From assembly GCF_020268605.1 (NCBI RefSeq), contig NZ_CP084222.1:620001-684000 (forward strand): a stretch of DNA of 64,000 nt, in the 5' to 3' direction. Positions 46,475 through 57,107 of the stretch are shown piece after piece. This DNA is from Arsenophonus apicola (GTDB lineage Bacteria > Pseudomonadota > Gammaproteobacteria > Enterobacterales > Enterobacteriaceae). The translations under genes and the position numbers were made by a program. Numbering within the stretch: position 1 is the first letter of the stretch; every line of letters starts with the position of its first letter. Under the pieces are notes generated by a model. It was given only the letters and a program-made list of their open reading frames with translations. It did no database searches and was not told where the DNA came from.

Positions 46475-47750
46475 ACATCTCCTGTTTTATTAATGCAAAA
46501 GATTTTTTTTCATCAGGAGATTGTATAAGCCAATTATTTATTTTGTTATATTTATATAACATCTCATCATTTTCACGGTTTTCACCTTCTTTATATTCGC
46601 CTAAATCAATAAATATTTTCAATTCTTCAATTTTACTTAAGATTTTTCTTACTTGTGCAGCATGACTCAAATGTTTCTGATCACATATATGAGAAGCTAC
46701 CCGACTTATACTTTGTAAAATACTAATAGCAGGGTAATGACTTTTTTCTGCCAATTTACGATTTAAATAAATATGTCCATCAAGAATAGAACGGATCTCT
46801 TCTGCAATCGGATCTGGCTCATCATCACTTTCTAATAATATAGTATAAAACGCCGTTATTCCCCCTTTTTGTGTAAGCCCTGGCCGCTCTAATAATTTTG
46901 GCAATGCTTCAAATACAGAGGCAGGATAACCTCTTCTTGCGGGAGGTTCTCCCGCAGCTAATGCCACGTCACGTAATGCTCTCGAATAACGTGTTATTGA
47001 ATCTAAAAATAGCACTACGTTACTTCCAGCATCACGAAAATATTCAGCAATTGTTGTGGCAACCAGCGCAGCATTTACCCGATCTATTGAAGAGTAATCA
47101 GAAGTGGCGTAAACAATAATACATTTATCAATATGACCCGTTTGTTTCAATGTATCAACAAATTCTGTTAGCTCACGCCCCCTCTCACCTATTAATGCGA
47201 TAACAAAGATATCTGCACTGGCATGTTGTATCATCATATGTATTAGTGAAGTTTTTCCACATCCAGCAGAAGCAAAAATACCCAATCGTTGACCAATACC
47301 ACAGGTGATTAGCCCATCGATCGCTTTAATACCAGTTACAAATGGATGCTGTATTGGTTTTCTCTGCAAATAATTTGGTGGACTTTGGTTAATACCACGC
47401 TTTTCATTAGTTAATAACCCACTGTTTTCTTTAAAACGTTCAGCTATATGTCCCATTGAATCAATGACACAACCTAATAAATCTGATGAAAGTTTTATGG
47501 TAAAATGTTGTTTTAACGGAATAATAACACTCTCTTTTGAGATCCCTATCGATTCACCTATTAGCCCTAGTATTACAGTCTCTTTTCGAAAACCAAGAAC
47601 TTGTGCCTTAGCAATAATTTTTGTATCTCGCCAATTTTTATGAATATGGCAAATTTCACCAATTTCACAATCAGCAATATTGGCCTCAATCATTGTTCCT
47701 AATAGAGACTGAATCTTATATATTCTATGGCTTAAAGTGATTTGATTCAT
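46458..47750 (-). CDS. sctN: T3SS ATPase SctN (InvC)
   Basis: 430 residues (InvC 431). Walker A in FASAGCGKTSLIHMM, GERGRELTEF, Walker B in VVLFLDSITRYSRALRD, then AGEPPARRGYPASVF as in all SctN/FliI ATPases. Releases chaperones and unfolds substrates at the export gate. The start overlaps the last base of the invB-like gene. Intact. Confidence 0.96.
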   Translation of the reverse strand: MNQITLSHRIYKIQSLLGTMIEANIADCEIGEICHIHKNWRDTKIIAKAQVLGFRKETVILGLIGESIGISKESVIIPLKQHFTIKLSSDLLGCVIDSMGHIAERFKENSGLLTNEKRGINQSPPNYLQRKPIQHPFVTGIKAIDGLITCGIGQRLGIFASAGCGKTSLIHMMIQHASADIFVIALIGERGRELTEFVDTLKQTGHIDKCIIVYATSDYSSIDRVNAALVATTIAEYFRDAGSNVVLFLDSITRYSRALRDVALAAGEPPARRGYPASVFEALPKLLERPGLTQKGGITAFYTILLESDDEPDPIAEEIRSILDGHIYLNRKLAEKSHYPAISILQSISRVASHICDQKHLSHAAQVRKILSKIEELKIFIDLGEYKEGENRENDEMLYKYNKINNWLIQSPDEKKSFALIKQEMYEILS

Positions 47751-48151
47751 TAATGCAGCATCTCTGAATAATTATTTATTAAATGGAAGAATTCTTCCAA
47801 TGCCGCAGAAAAGCCTGCTCCATCGGCTAAATATGCTGGTGAAACAACGCCAGCCAAATTAATATATCTATTACGAGAAATTAATTGTAACTGTTTTGTC
47901 ACAGTAAACTGACATTCTTCCATTAATTTTTTTAATATTTTTTCGCTTAATTGGTAAATCACATTACTTTCCTCTTCGCAAAGAGGACTCCACAACCATA
48001 CATAATTATCATCAATGCTTATATTGATATCTAATGAATTACTAAACTCTAATGTAATCGTGGAATGTCCATCAAAATCAGAAATTAAATTTTTATCGCA
48101 CCCACTATGTACCAGTGCATCACGAACTAATAAGGCAATATCAATATGCAT
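47750..48151 (-). CDS. invB: Effector chaperone InvB/Spa15-like
   Basis: 133 residues (InvB 135), small and acidic, class IB type III chaperone serving several effectors. LLVRDALVHSGCDKNLISDF opens the fold and SNVIYQLSEKILKKLMEEC is the dimer helix. It lies between sctV and sctN as in SPI-1. Likely binds effectors such as the large ones in this window; that is inference. Confidence 0.85.
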   Translation of the reverse strand: MHIDIALLVRDALVHSGCDKNLISDFDGHSTITLEFSNSLDINISIDDNYVWLWSPLCEEESNVIYQLSEKILKKLMEECQFTVTKQLQLISRNRYINLAGVVSPAYLADGAGFSAALEEFFHLINNYSEMLH

Positions 48152-48168
48152 ACTCTCTCCATTTAGCT

Positions 48169-50193
48169 TTAAATCGTTCTTAATACATTTACGGAAACCG
48201 TTTCTGTTAATTCACCAAAAGAAATAACATCTACATTATTAAATTTGTTTTCAACAAATTTTTTTAAAAATCTTCTAATATCAACTGAACATAAAATTAC
48301 GAAATCATTATAAGATAAAGGTAGGCTATCTAAAGCTATGGATATTTTATCTAGTAAATATTCAGACTCTTTTGGTTCTAAATTCAAAAATGCACCGGCC
48401 GAGGTATTCCTAATATTACCTCGAATAATTTCTTCATTTTCATTTGATAATAAAATAACGTTTAAATTATTTCCTCTTGAAAATTTGTGACAAATATATC
48501 TTCCCAATGCACTACGGATATGCTCAACTAGTAAAATAACATCTTTCTCCTTTGGAGCCCATTGTGCAATAGTTTCCATAATTAACTTCATATTTTTTAT
48601 TGATATTTTTTCATTAATCAGCCGTTGTAATATTTCAGCTATTCTTTGAATAGTTGCATGTCTGACGACTTCTTTAATAAGATCTGGATATCGTTCTTCT
48701 AAATTATCAATTTCTTGCTTGGCTTCTTGTATACCAAAATATTCGTGTACATAACGAGTGAGTATGTTGGCTATGTTAAAATAAATTTCATCAATATAAT
48801 GGCGACATAAATAGCCTATTTCTTTTATTTTTTCATAATCCGTTTCATTTATCCAAATATCATTATTAATAGTAATCTTTTCGATGCCAAGATGTTCAAT
48901 TTCATCGGTCTTATTAATTAGTCGATATCCATCATATCTAACATAGAATTGATCTGCTTTTATTTCATTAATTAATAGTACTATGGTATTTTCTTCTAAA
49001 TCATCAGAATCACTTATAATAATATCAGGCAAATTAATTCCATAATCTAAATAAAATTTATTTTTTAATTTGATAGAAATATTTTCTTTTTTTAATTTTT
49101 CAATTGCGCTTTTATTAACAATCAAAATTAAAGGGAGCGTTTCATTTGTTTTTTTATTAATTACCCCTTGATCATCTATTTCTAAATCGGTTATTTCGTT
49201 CTCTTCAATTAATGTTGTATTTTCTTTCTTTGGTATATTTCTTTTAAATTGAAGATAATAAATACTAGTCAATATTGCTGAAATCAATAAAAAAACAATA
49301 AAAGGAAAACCAGGTAAACTTCCAATACTCAGTGCAATTATTGCTGAAATAATCAAAATTAATGGATTAGTTAATAATTGGTTAATAATTGTTCTACCTA
49401 AGTTTTCATTGTCACCATTCACCCTGGTAACAACAAAACCTGCTGCAATCGCGATTAATAAAGCAGGTATTTGTGCAACCAATCCATCACCAACCGTCAA
49501 AATCGTATAGGTTGCTAAGGCATGCGAAAAATCCATCTGATGCTGACTAACACCAACACTAATGCCACCAATAAAATTTATGAAGATAATAATAATACTA
49601 GCAATCGCATCACCTTTGATGAATTTCATTGCACCATCAAAGGATCCGTAAAGCTGACTTTCCCGTTCAACAACACTACGACGACGTTTAGCTTCCTCCG
49701 CATCAATAATACTAGAGCGTAGATCAGCATCGATACTCATTTGTTTGCCAGGCATACCATCAAGAGAAAATCGGGCCGCAACTTCGGCCACACGTTCTGA
49801 ACCTTTGGTAATAACCATAAACTGTACAATAGTTACTATAGCAAAAATAACAAACCCTACTACTAAATTATCAGCAATAACAAATTGGCCAAATACAGCG
49901 ACAATCTCCCCTGCATCAGCTTCACTTAATATTAATCGACTTGTACTGACGGTTAACGATAATCTAAATAATGTTGTTATCAATAAAATAGCAGGAAATG
50001 ATGAAAAATTTAGTATTCTATTTACATAAAATGAAGATAAAAATACTAATGCAGATAAAATAATATTTAACGCGATTAAAAAATCAACTAAATAGGTCGG
50101 TAAAGGAATTACCAACATTGAAATGATGACAAAAACTAAAATTAATACAAACAGTTCTGAATGTCTTTTTATTTCATTTAGAAAATTATTCAT
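48169..50193 (-). CDS. sctV: T3SS export gate protein SctV (InvA)
   Basis: 674 residues (InvA 685). About seven N-terminal membrane helices, the FHIPEP-family signature AARFSLDGMPGKQMSIDAD at about 150, then a large cytoplasmic domain (from about 330) that forms the nonameric ring. Intact, 28 bases after sctW. Confidence 0.96.
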   Translation of the reverse strand: MNNFLNEIKRHSELFVLILVFVIISMLVIPLPTYLVDFLIALNIILSALVFLSSFYVNRILNFSSFPAILLITTLFRLSLTVSTSRLILSEADAGEIVAVFGQFVIADNLVVGFVIFAIVTIVQFMVITKGSERVAEVAARFSLDGMPGKQMSIDADLRSSIIDAEEAKRRRSVVERESQLYGSFDGAMKFIKGDAIASIIIIFINFIGGISVGVSQHQMDFSHALATYTILTVGDGLVAQIPALLIAIAAGFVVTRVNGDNENLGRTIINQLLTNPLILIISAIIALSIGSLPGFPFIVFLLISAILTSIYYLQFKRNIPKKENTTLIEENEITDLEIDDQGVINKKTNETLPLILIVNKSAIEKLKKENISIKLKNKFYLDYGINLPDIIISDSDDLEENTIVLLINEIKADQFYVRYDGYRLINKTDEIEHLGIEKITINNDIWINETDYEKIKEIGYLCRHYIDEIYFNIANILTRYVHEYFGIQEAKQEIDNLEERYPDLIKEVVRHATIQRIAEILQRLINEKISIKNMKLIMETIAQWAPKEKDVILLVEHIRSALGRYICHKFSRGNNLNVILLSNENEEIIRGNIRNTSAGAFLNLEPKESEYLLDKISIALDSLPLSYNDFVILCSVDIRRFLKKFVENKFNNVDVISFGELTETVSVNVLRTI

Positions 50194-50221
50194 ATTTACT
50201 CAATTATTATAGTGATTTATA

Positions 50222-51325
50222 CTATCTTATATGAAAAAAAGTATTTAATTTTTCTATCAACTGATCTTTTATTATTTCTTTATCATTTTCATTAATGAAA
50301 ATATATAGCGGTAATTTTTTCACTAAATTATATATTAATTGAGTTATTTTTCCTTTATCCTCATTGCTACTATCTGCTTTTAATAATAAATCTAGAAAAT
50401 CCCCTGTTGCATTAGGTTCCTCAAGTGCGCCAATAAAAAATAATGCTATATTCAACTCCAGAAAGGGAATTGCTTTACTTTTATAATAGTTAATTAAAGA
50501 AACAACAAAAAATTCATCACATGATTTTATTGTCTTTATCTGATTTAATCTTGCCAATAAATTACTAAATTCTATTCGACTACAACTGGGATCATTGGAA
50601 TTAATATCAGTAATAGTTGCATTTTCGATAAATTGTAAAATTATTTTTCGATGTTGTGTTCCATAGGTTGAAATCCAGCTACTATAAATTTGTATCTCAC
50701 ACAAATCTGTTTCAATAAATTGTCTATAACTTTCACGCAGTAAATAAGGTTTAACATCTATTTTAGAACTAAATATACGTGCTTTAAGTGCAACATTAAT
50801 CCCTGATTTTAAACGTTTTTCATTTGTGGTTTGTTCTACATAACTTAATACATCTATCATTTTTTTTCTATTTTTTTCATGTAGCCTATTACGCCTAATT
50901 AAAGCCCGTAATACAATCACTAAATCACTATCATCAGTTATTAACTTTCTAAGTTCTCCTACTAAATGTTTAGTTATACGATCGGCTGTAGATAAAATAT
51001 TTACTACTTTATCGATTTTTTGATCGATCTCTTCATCTAAAACATTGTCAAATTCATTATAATTTTCTGGTTCACTTTTTCTAACTAATTCTCTTCTCTG
51101 TCTAATTTGCGACAGTAATAGTACTTTCCCTTGTTCATTACCTAATTTTTTTCTTTTTTGACTATATTGATATCTTTCTTCGATGTCAGTCTCGTTTTCA
51201 GCGTCGAAGGCCTCCTGCCGATCCACTTTTTCCTGATTATTCACTTTTTCCATAATTAATTTTTGTCTATGGCGCTGCATGTGCTGCACCATATTATAAG
51301 AATTATTTATGTTATTATTCATCAA
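50222..51325 (-). CDS. sctW: T3SS gatekeeper SctW (InvE/MxiC)
   Basis: 367 residues (InvE 372). Holds back effectors until translocators are exported. The N-terminal chaperone-binding part is polar, then HrpJ-like helical domains (KHLVGELRKLITDDSDLVIV near 140). The start overlaps the end of sctC by 4 bases. Intact. Confidence 0.92.
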   Translation of the reverse strand: MMNNNINNSYNMVQHMQRHRQKLIMEKVNNQEKVDRQEAFDAENETDIEERYQYSQKRKKLGNEQGKVLLLSQIRQRRELVRKSEPENYNEFDNVLDEEIDQKIDKVVNILSTADRITKHLVGELRKLITDDSDLVIVLRALIRRNRLHEKNRKKMIDVLSYVEQTTNEKRLKSGINVALKARIFSSKIDVKPYLLRESYRQFIETDLCEIQIYSSWISTYGTQHRKIILQFIENATITDINSNDPSCSRIEFSNLLARLNQIKTIKSCDEFFVVSLINYYKSKAIPFLELNIALFFIGALEEPNATGDFLDLLLKADSSNEDKGKITQLIYNLVKKLPLYIFINENDKEIIKDQLIEKLNTFFHIR

Positions 51326-52950
51326 CGATTACTCAGAAAATTTGACATCCAATCTTCTAATTTATTATCAAATTTATCTTCTATTACTTTTTTAGCAATA
51401 TTTTCCGCACTCGTGCTTAAAGGATTAATAATCTCTTTAGGCTGTATAAGAAACACTCTGACTAAACTATCTTTTTTTTCAATATTATAACGAAATAGAC
51501 TACCTAAATAAGGAATATCTCCAAGTAATGGTATTTTTTCTTCTATATTTCTATGTTCGTCACGCGTATAACCACCAATTAACAGACTTTTATTTTGAGG
51601 AACTCTAGCAATAGTACTAATATTTGTTCGTCCTATTTCTGGTAACTGATCAGTTATTTGCCCTCCGCGGCTACCATCTTCAACAGTAATCATCATTTCA
51701 ATTTGATTATTTATAGTAAACCTAGGTAACACACTAATCGCGGTACCATAAGTAACATTTTTTAAATCTGTTGCTCTTTCACCAATTAATTTGGTATAAA
51801 AAGTTCGATTATTATCAAATATTGCTGGAATATTTTCTTGCGTTAGCACCATTGGTCTAGAAACAATATTAGCTTTTTCATTTCTTGTTAATGCAAATAT
51901 ATCGGCCATAAAACTGGCTCCATCAATAGTGCTTGTTGTTGCATTTATTGATATACCTAATTTTTGCCCAATATTAGCACCGCCTCTCCATTTTATACCG
52001 AGTTGATCAAGTGCTTTTTTTTCAATATCAATAATCCATACTGATAGTTCTATATGCCTCTTGGTTATATCTAACTGTTCTACAATTTTTCGTAAATAAT
52101 TTACCTGTTCTCTATTACCTTTTATTAATAAGCTATTATTACCAGGATTAGATATAATAGAAACTGTACCCTTGTTTAAAGATAAATCTTCTATTAAAGA
52201 CGAATTGTTGTTCTGATTAACTAAGTCGTCTTGATTTTTTTTTAGCGTATAATTTTTTAATTTTGAAATATTATTACTTGAAGCATCCATCAATTTATTT
52301 ATTATTGATGCCATTCCTGGAATAATAATATCATTAAATCTATATTGATAATGACGATCTTCTACAAATGTATTATATAATGGCACAATTGCTATTTTTT
52401 CTCGGCCATCAAAGCCTATAGTAGCTTCATCTAAAAACTGGGTGGTATTAACTATTGTCTCGACATAGACTGGTGGTCCAGATATATAAAATAAACGATT
52501 GTTACTACCAAAGCGTAGCGGATAACGTTCATCATACAAACCTGAATCTTTTAAAAAATTTTTTATCTCTTGAATTGTTGTATTATGTAAGGTAATAACA
52601 GTATTACGCATTTCGAGCGCATCACAAATGTATATTACTTGGCCATTATCGTACCACATCAAATTAAGTTGCTGAGTAATATCTCTTAAAGTATCAAGTG
52701 GATATTTAAGATCAAAGTCGCCAGTTATTTTCTTTTTTACAGCAAGTTGACTAACTACAATTGGTTTATTAATTACCGAAGATAGAGCATCAAAAACACC
52801 ACGTATGGTTTCATTTTTAGCAATATAACCTGATTCAATACTTTGCTCTGATGCGGCTTTAGAACTTGACAATAATATGAAATTTAAAAACACAAAAAAA
52901 ATTAATATACTACTATCTTTTCTTATCTGTAATCTCTTCATCGGTGACAC
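51322..52950 (-). CDS. sctC: T3SS outer-membrane secretin SctC (InvG)
   Basis: 542 residues (InvG 562). Signal peptide ILIFFVFLNFILLSSSKA, N0/N1 domains, an N3 domain with a short insert, and the secretin core with VPQNKSLLIGGYTRDE and IPLLGDIPYLGSLFR near the C terminus. It overlaps invF by 38 bases. Intact. In SPI-1 it needs the pilotin InvH, which is not seen here. Confidence 0.95.
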   Translation of the reverse strand: MSPMKRLQIRKDSSILIFFVFLNFILLSSSKAASEQSIESGYIAKNETIRGVFDALSSVINKPIVVSQLAVKKKITGDFDLKYPLDTLRDITQQLNLMWYDNGQVIYICDALEMRNTVITLHNTTIQEIKNFLKDSGLYDERYPLRFGSNNRLFYISGPPVYVETIVNTTQFLDEATIGFDGREKIAIVPLYNTFVEDRHYQYRFNDIIIPGMASIINKLMDASSNNISKLKNYTLKKNQDDLVNQNNNSSLIEDLSLNKGTVSIISNPGNNSLLIKGNREQVNYLRKIVEQLDITKRHIELSVWIIDIEKKALDQLGIKWRGGANIGQKLGISINATTSTIDGASFMADIFALTRNEKANIVSRPMVLTQENIPAIFDNNRTFYTKLIGERATDLKNVTYGTAISVLPRFTINNQIEMMITVEDGSRGGQITDQLPEIGRTNISTIARVPQNKSLLIGGYTRDEHRNIEEKIPLLGDIPYLGSLFRYNIEKKDSLVRVFLIQPKEIINPLSTSAENIAKKVIEDKFDNKLEDWMSNFLSNR

Positions 52951-53743
52951 TAGGCCCTTTCTTTTGATAGTATCTTTTTAACCGGCTCGGACTTATCCCC
53001 AAAAAACTCTTCACTTCATCAGAAAAATGAGACAGGTTGGAATAACCATATTTAAAAGCTATTTGTGTAATATTCTGATTTTTATCATTCAAATCTAATA
53101 ACGCATTAACTAACCGCCATTTTTTTAACTCAGTTTTAGGAGAATTACCTAATGCATTTCCTGCTAGTTTCCTAAAGTAAGAAACTGATAATCCATATTT
53201 TATACTCATTTTCTGTAATTTTTGGTTTCCTTCCAACATCGATTCTTCAAGCAGAAAACGGACAATACGATATTCTTCATTTTGGCGTAATAAAGAAGAA
53301 AACCTTTCTGCCTTTTTCTCTTTATTAATTTGTTGACTCAAAAACCAATATTCTAGATTTTTTTGTTTTTTATAAGTATCAAAATTAAAATTAATAAAAG
53401 CAGAAAGATAATTATTTTTAAAATTATGAATTTGATTATTTGCTTTATCAATAAAAGCCTGCATTTTAGCTAAATGTAAGATATTTTCTTTTTTTAACCT
53501 GATTTCACCCGATAGAACATCTATTTTAGAAGGTAAAATCGTCATGATCCCACTCTTTCCAATATCCAAACAACAAATTTCTTGATTTTTTTTTGAACTA
53601 ATGCGAAGTTCTGTTTTACTGACTGCGGTAACATAATAAAGAACTGGATTTTCTAATAAAATTTCGTCATATTTTAACCACATAGATTCACTCTGCCGCA
53701 AAACTTGCTCCTTAACATGAAACCAGCTTCTAGCAAAAAACAC
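52913..53743 (-). CDS. invF: AraC-family T3SS regulator InvF
   Basis: 276 residues from GTG 53743; an ATG at 53683 gives a length nearer to InvF and either may be used. The C-terminal AraC domain holds two helix-turn-helix motifs: SIKYGLSVSYFRKLAGNALG and IAFKYGYSNLSHFSDEVKSF. LEYWFLSQQI before it matches InvF's linker. With chaperone SicA it activates translocon and effector genes. It overlaps sctC, as in SPI-1. Confidence 0.9.
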   Translation of the reverse strand: MFFARSWFHVKEQVLRQSESMWLKYDEILLENPVLYYVTAVSKTELRISSKKNQEICCLDIGKSGIMTILPSKIDVLSGEIRLKKENILHLAKMQAFIDKANNQIHNFKNNYLSAFINFNFDTYKKQKNLEYWFLSQQINKEKKAERFSSLLRQNEEYRIVRFLLEESMLEGNQKLQKMSIKYGLSVSYFRKLAGNALGNSPKTELKKWRLVNALLDLNDKNQNITQIAFKYGYSNLSHFSDEVKSFLGISPSRLKRYYQKKGPSVTDEEITDKKR

Positions 53744-53802
53744 GATCCCATTAAACCTTAAAATTAGACAAAGATCACAACCAAATTATGACGAAATCAT
53801 GA

Positions 53803-54288
53803 CTATTTACATTTAATGTTCAATGTTAAGCGCTGAAAACTATCCTTTATTGAATTTGAAGAACAAATACCCTCTTTAAATACAGGTAATATTCTGCCAA
53901 TACTTTGCATATAATGCCCACTTTGCCGCTTATCGTGGCTAGGAATTTGGTATAGATAATCGTTCCTAGCGTCCAAATCGATAAGTTTTACATCACCATT
54001 AAAGCAATATCCTCTACCATAAATGGTTATAATCAAATTTTCCTGTTTAAATAATTTTCGTAGGGAATAGATACAACGAACAACCGATTCATCTTTTACT
54101 TCTCCACCTTGCCAAACATAAGCGACGATATCATCTTTCTTTATAATCTTTTTACTATTAGCCACTAAACAACTTAATGCCCTTAATTCTTTGGGTGGTA
54201 TTGCAATAATTTCTCCATTTTTCATCAGCATTTCATTGCAATGTAATCGATAATCTAAAAATTGAAAAACTAAATCTCGATGTATCAT
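53803..54288 (-). CDS. HilA-like OmpR-type regulator, only the DNA-binding part
   Basis: 161 residues from ATG 54288, chosen because AGAGG stands 9 bases upstream and the sequence aligns with HilA from there; a longer frame from 54372 is unlikely. The winged helix at about 1-105 shows IPPKELRALSCLVANSKKII, ESVVRCIYSLRKLF and IYGRGYCFNG, which line up with HilA's IPPKEY, ESLTRCIYALRR and LYGQGYRFN. HilA is 553 residues with a long C-terminal half that is absent here. It stands alone 59 bases before invF and probably activates the T3SS operon. Could also be a ToxR/CadC-like protein. Confidence 0.75.
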   Translation of the reverse strand: MIHRDLVFQFLDYRLHCNEMLMKNGEIIAIPPKELRALSCLVANSKKIIKKDDIVAYVWQGGEVKDESVVRCIYSLRKLFKQENLIITIYGRGYCFNGDVKLIDLDARNDYLYQIPSHDKRQSGHYMQSIGRILPVFKEGICSSNSIKDSFQRLTLNIKCK

Positions 54289-55936
54289 AATAAGCATCCT
54301 CTCTACGACTCTATTTAATAGTCTAATTAATAGCCATCCTTGAAAATGGTATCCATAATAAAATTGCATCACACTATCTGTTATTCTACAGATTTTTTAT
54401 TATTTACATTAAATAAAATGATTGAAGGTTAAACAACTCTTACCACTAATATAAATAAATTTAAATTTTTTAATTCCATTACTTAACTCCGCTAATGAAA
54501 CAAGCATCAGTATGATTTTTAAATAATAAAATATATAAGAAGTATAATAATATATTATAATAGTTCTCTATTACAAGAAAAGATTAAAGTCATATTACCT
54601 CAATTATGCAATTTGTTTTTATCGATCCGTTTACACATTATTGATAGCCTAAAACTATCAAAAAATAAACACATTAATAACTAATTGATAACAAGGAACA
54701 TTATCATGTTTCCCATTTATTTACCAAAAAATAAACATGAATAATATTTATTTAATTTTTGACCGATATTTTATTCTTTTATTTAACAAAAATAAAACAT
54801 TTTGTTATCTAATAATAATTTTTTTTGAACATTTACAATAAAATATTCTTTTTTGGTATTTTATTTGATAATAAATTTATTTGTTAGAAATATTTTTAGC
54901 AAATAAAATCTACAGTTATAAATTTATTATTATTTACAACCAACTTTAATTTATTGTTTCATACAGTAGTTTATTAAATATTTTTAATGAAATTCCCTTC
55001 TATTTATGTTTAATTTTTAAACAAAAAGGATACATGATGTCTATATGCTTTGCATATGCTAAATTATATCAATAAGTATATATCTGTTATATGGTGCAGT
55101 TTTTTTATTTACCATTAATTAACTCAGCATCTTTTTAATATGCTAATTCTCGTTATCAATTATTTTTTTCTGTATAAAACTATACAAAATTTTAATAACT
55201 AATATTTTGTACTATATATAGGATAGAAACTCTTTTCCATTTTCGACTATCAATTAAGTAACTACTTTTCTACTAGTTAGGCCTATAATTTTATTTTTTA
55301 AGCTTTTTTATAATTTTCTTTAAGCACTTATTAATTATGATACTTATCTTTACCAATAATGATTGATAGATGTTAATACTGAAATAATGCTAAAACTTGA
55401 ATCTTTTATCTAATATAATAAATAGTAAATAATTTAATATTATTAATAAAAAATTTTATACTATAAAACCTAACTTGCATTATCATCCTGTTTCATATAA
55501 ACATTAATCTAACAATATTTTGTTTTTGTTAAAATTATTTAATTGGTCATTTTTATATATAAAAATTAATAGCAAAAACCAATAAAATAGAAAAGATTAT
55601 TTTCAAAAACAAAAATGTTTAACCTAAATATTATTAGAATTATCTTTCTCTTTTATTTATAATATTTCTTGTTTTAATTTATCTCATTGTAAAAACTTTC
55701 CCTCCAGTAAATTAGTGACACAAAATAACAAATAAAATAATAATATATAATATTTGTTTTTTTATAAAATACTGCCACTACTTTTCTTATCAATAGAGGA
55801 TAAATACTGCCATATTAATATATCACCTAGATCCTTTCATTTAACACAAATCTATTGTAATTCTATCCATTTATACAACTATACTTATTGTCATATAATG
55901 ATTTAATACTGATTAGAAAAATATATAAGGGTTATA
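54289..55936. other. Long AT-rich non-coding region
   Basis: About 1.6 kb between the diverging T3SS locus and the cystathionine lyase-like gene. No frame above 30 codons looks coding. It is among the most AT-rich parts of the window, with poly-A/T tracts, which suits a silenced (H-NS-bound) promoter region. Tiny frames such as the one from 55034 (MMSICFAY) have AAGGA upstream but are too short to call. Promoters for both sides must be here. Confidence 0.5.
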
Positions 55937-57081
55937 ATGGCAAAATTTTCAACTATTTTAATTCATGGAGGAAAACAGCACGATAAAGCTAATAATGCTA
56001 TTTTCCCCACTATCACCACAGCAAGTAGTTTTATTCAACAAAATATTGATGTTAATGGTGAATTTAGCTATTCACGAATTAAAAATCCAACACGTTATGC
56101 TTATGAAACATTACTTGCTGATATTGAAAAAGGTTTTTATGCTACCGCAACTGCTTCTGGTGTCGCTGCAACATTACTGGTATTAAATTTGCTACCACAA
56201 AACTCGCATATTATTGCCATGCAGGGTGTCTATGGCGGCACTTATCGTATATTTGAAAAGCTAATAAAAGAAACAAGTGGTCATAAAGTCGATTATATTG
56301 ATCTCAATAATCTCCAACTAGTTAAAGAACATTTACGCAAAAATACCCGTCTTATTTGGATAGAAAGCCCAACTAATCCGTTATTAGAACTTGTTGATAT
56401 TAGTAAAATTTGTCAGTTGGCAAAAGAAAATAATATCATAACCTGTGTAGATAATACCTTTGCCACTGCCTGGAATCAAAAACCTCTTGAATTAGGCGCT
56501 GATATCGTCATGTTGTCTACTAGTAAATACATAGGCGGACACTCAGATTTAATTGGTGGTGCCGTCATCACTAATCAATCTACAATTGCCGATAAAATTG
56601 ACATTATTAAAACAACCATTGGTGCTATTGCTTCTCCTTTCGATGCCTATCTAGCATTAAGAGGTTTAAAAACTTTAGATATTCGCATGACAAGACAATG
56701 CGCAAATGCACTGGCAATTGCTAAATTTTAAATAAACATCGTAATATTACAAAAACATACTATCCAGGACTGCCTGATAATCCACAATACTCTATTTGTC
56801 AGACACAAATGAAAACCGGTGGCGCAGTTGTTACAATTAACATTAATGGCAATCGAGATAACATAAAAAATATTATCGGCAAATTGCAATATTTTGTTCT
56901 GGCCGAATCATTAGGTGGGGTTGAAAGCATGGTAAATCATTCAGCAACTATGTCCCATGCCGCTATGACGGAAGAAGAAAGAGTCAAAATGGGCATTTAC
57001 GATACCACCTTACGCTTATCTGTCGGGATAGAAGATATTGATGATCTACTTAACGATTCAGAGCAAGCACTTAATTTTTAA
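55937..57081 (+). pseudogene. Cystathionine gamma-lyase/synthase-family PLP enzyme, one frameshift
   Basis: About 380 codons. The first frame (55937..56731) holds VYGGTYRIFEKL, CVDNTFATAWNQKPLELGAD and the PLP lysine in LSTSKYIGGHSDLIGG. It stops after ANALAIAKF at a run of four T (56727-56730); adding one base restores LNKHRNITKTYYPGLPDNPQ and joins the 56809..57081 frame, which ends in the family's C-terminal LSVGIEDIDDLL. Members cleave or make C-S bonds in cysteine/methionine metabolism; the exact reaction is unsure. Followed 26 bases later by an NhaC-type transporter. Confidence 0.85.
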
Positions 57082-57107
57082 TACACACCTAGAGACAGGG
57101 TATCGCA

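Noticed and set aside
3765..57081. Sequencing error as the sole cause of all broken genes
   Set aside because: The frameshifts lie in short homopolymers and could be errors, but five lesions (RTX, effector B, sctK, sctB, sctR) are base substitutions to stop codons, which indel-type errors do not explain.
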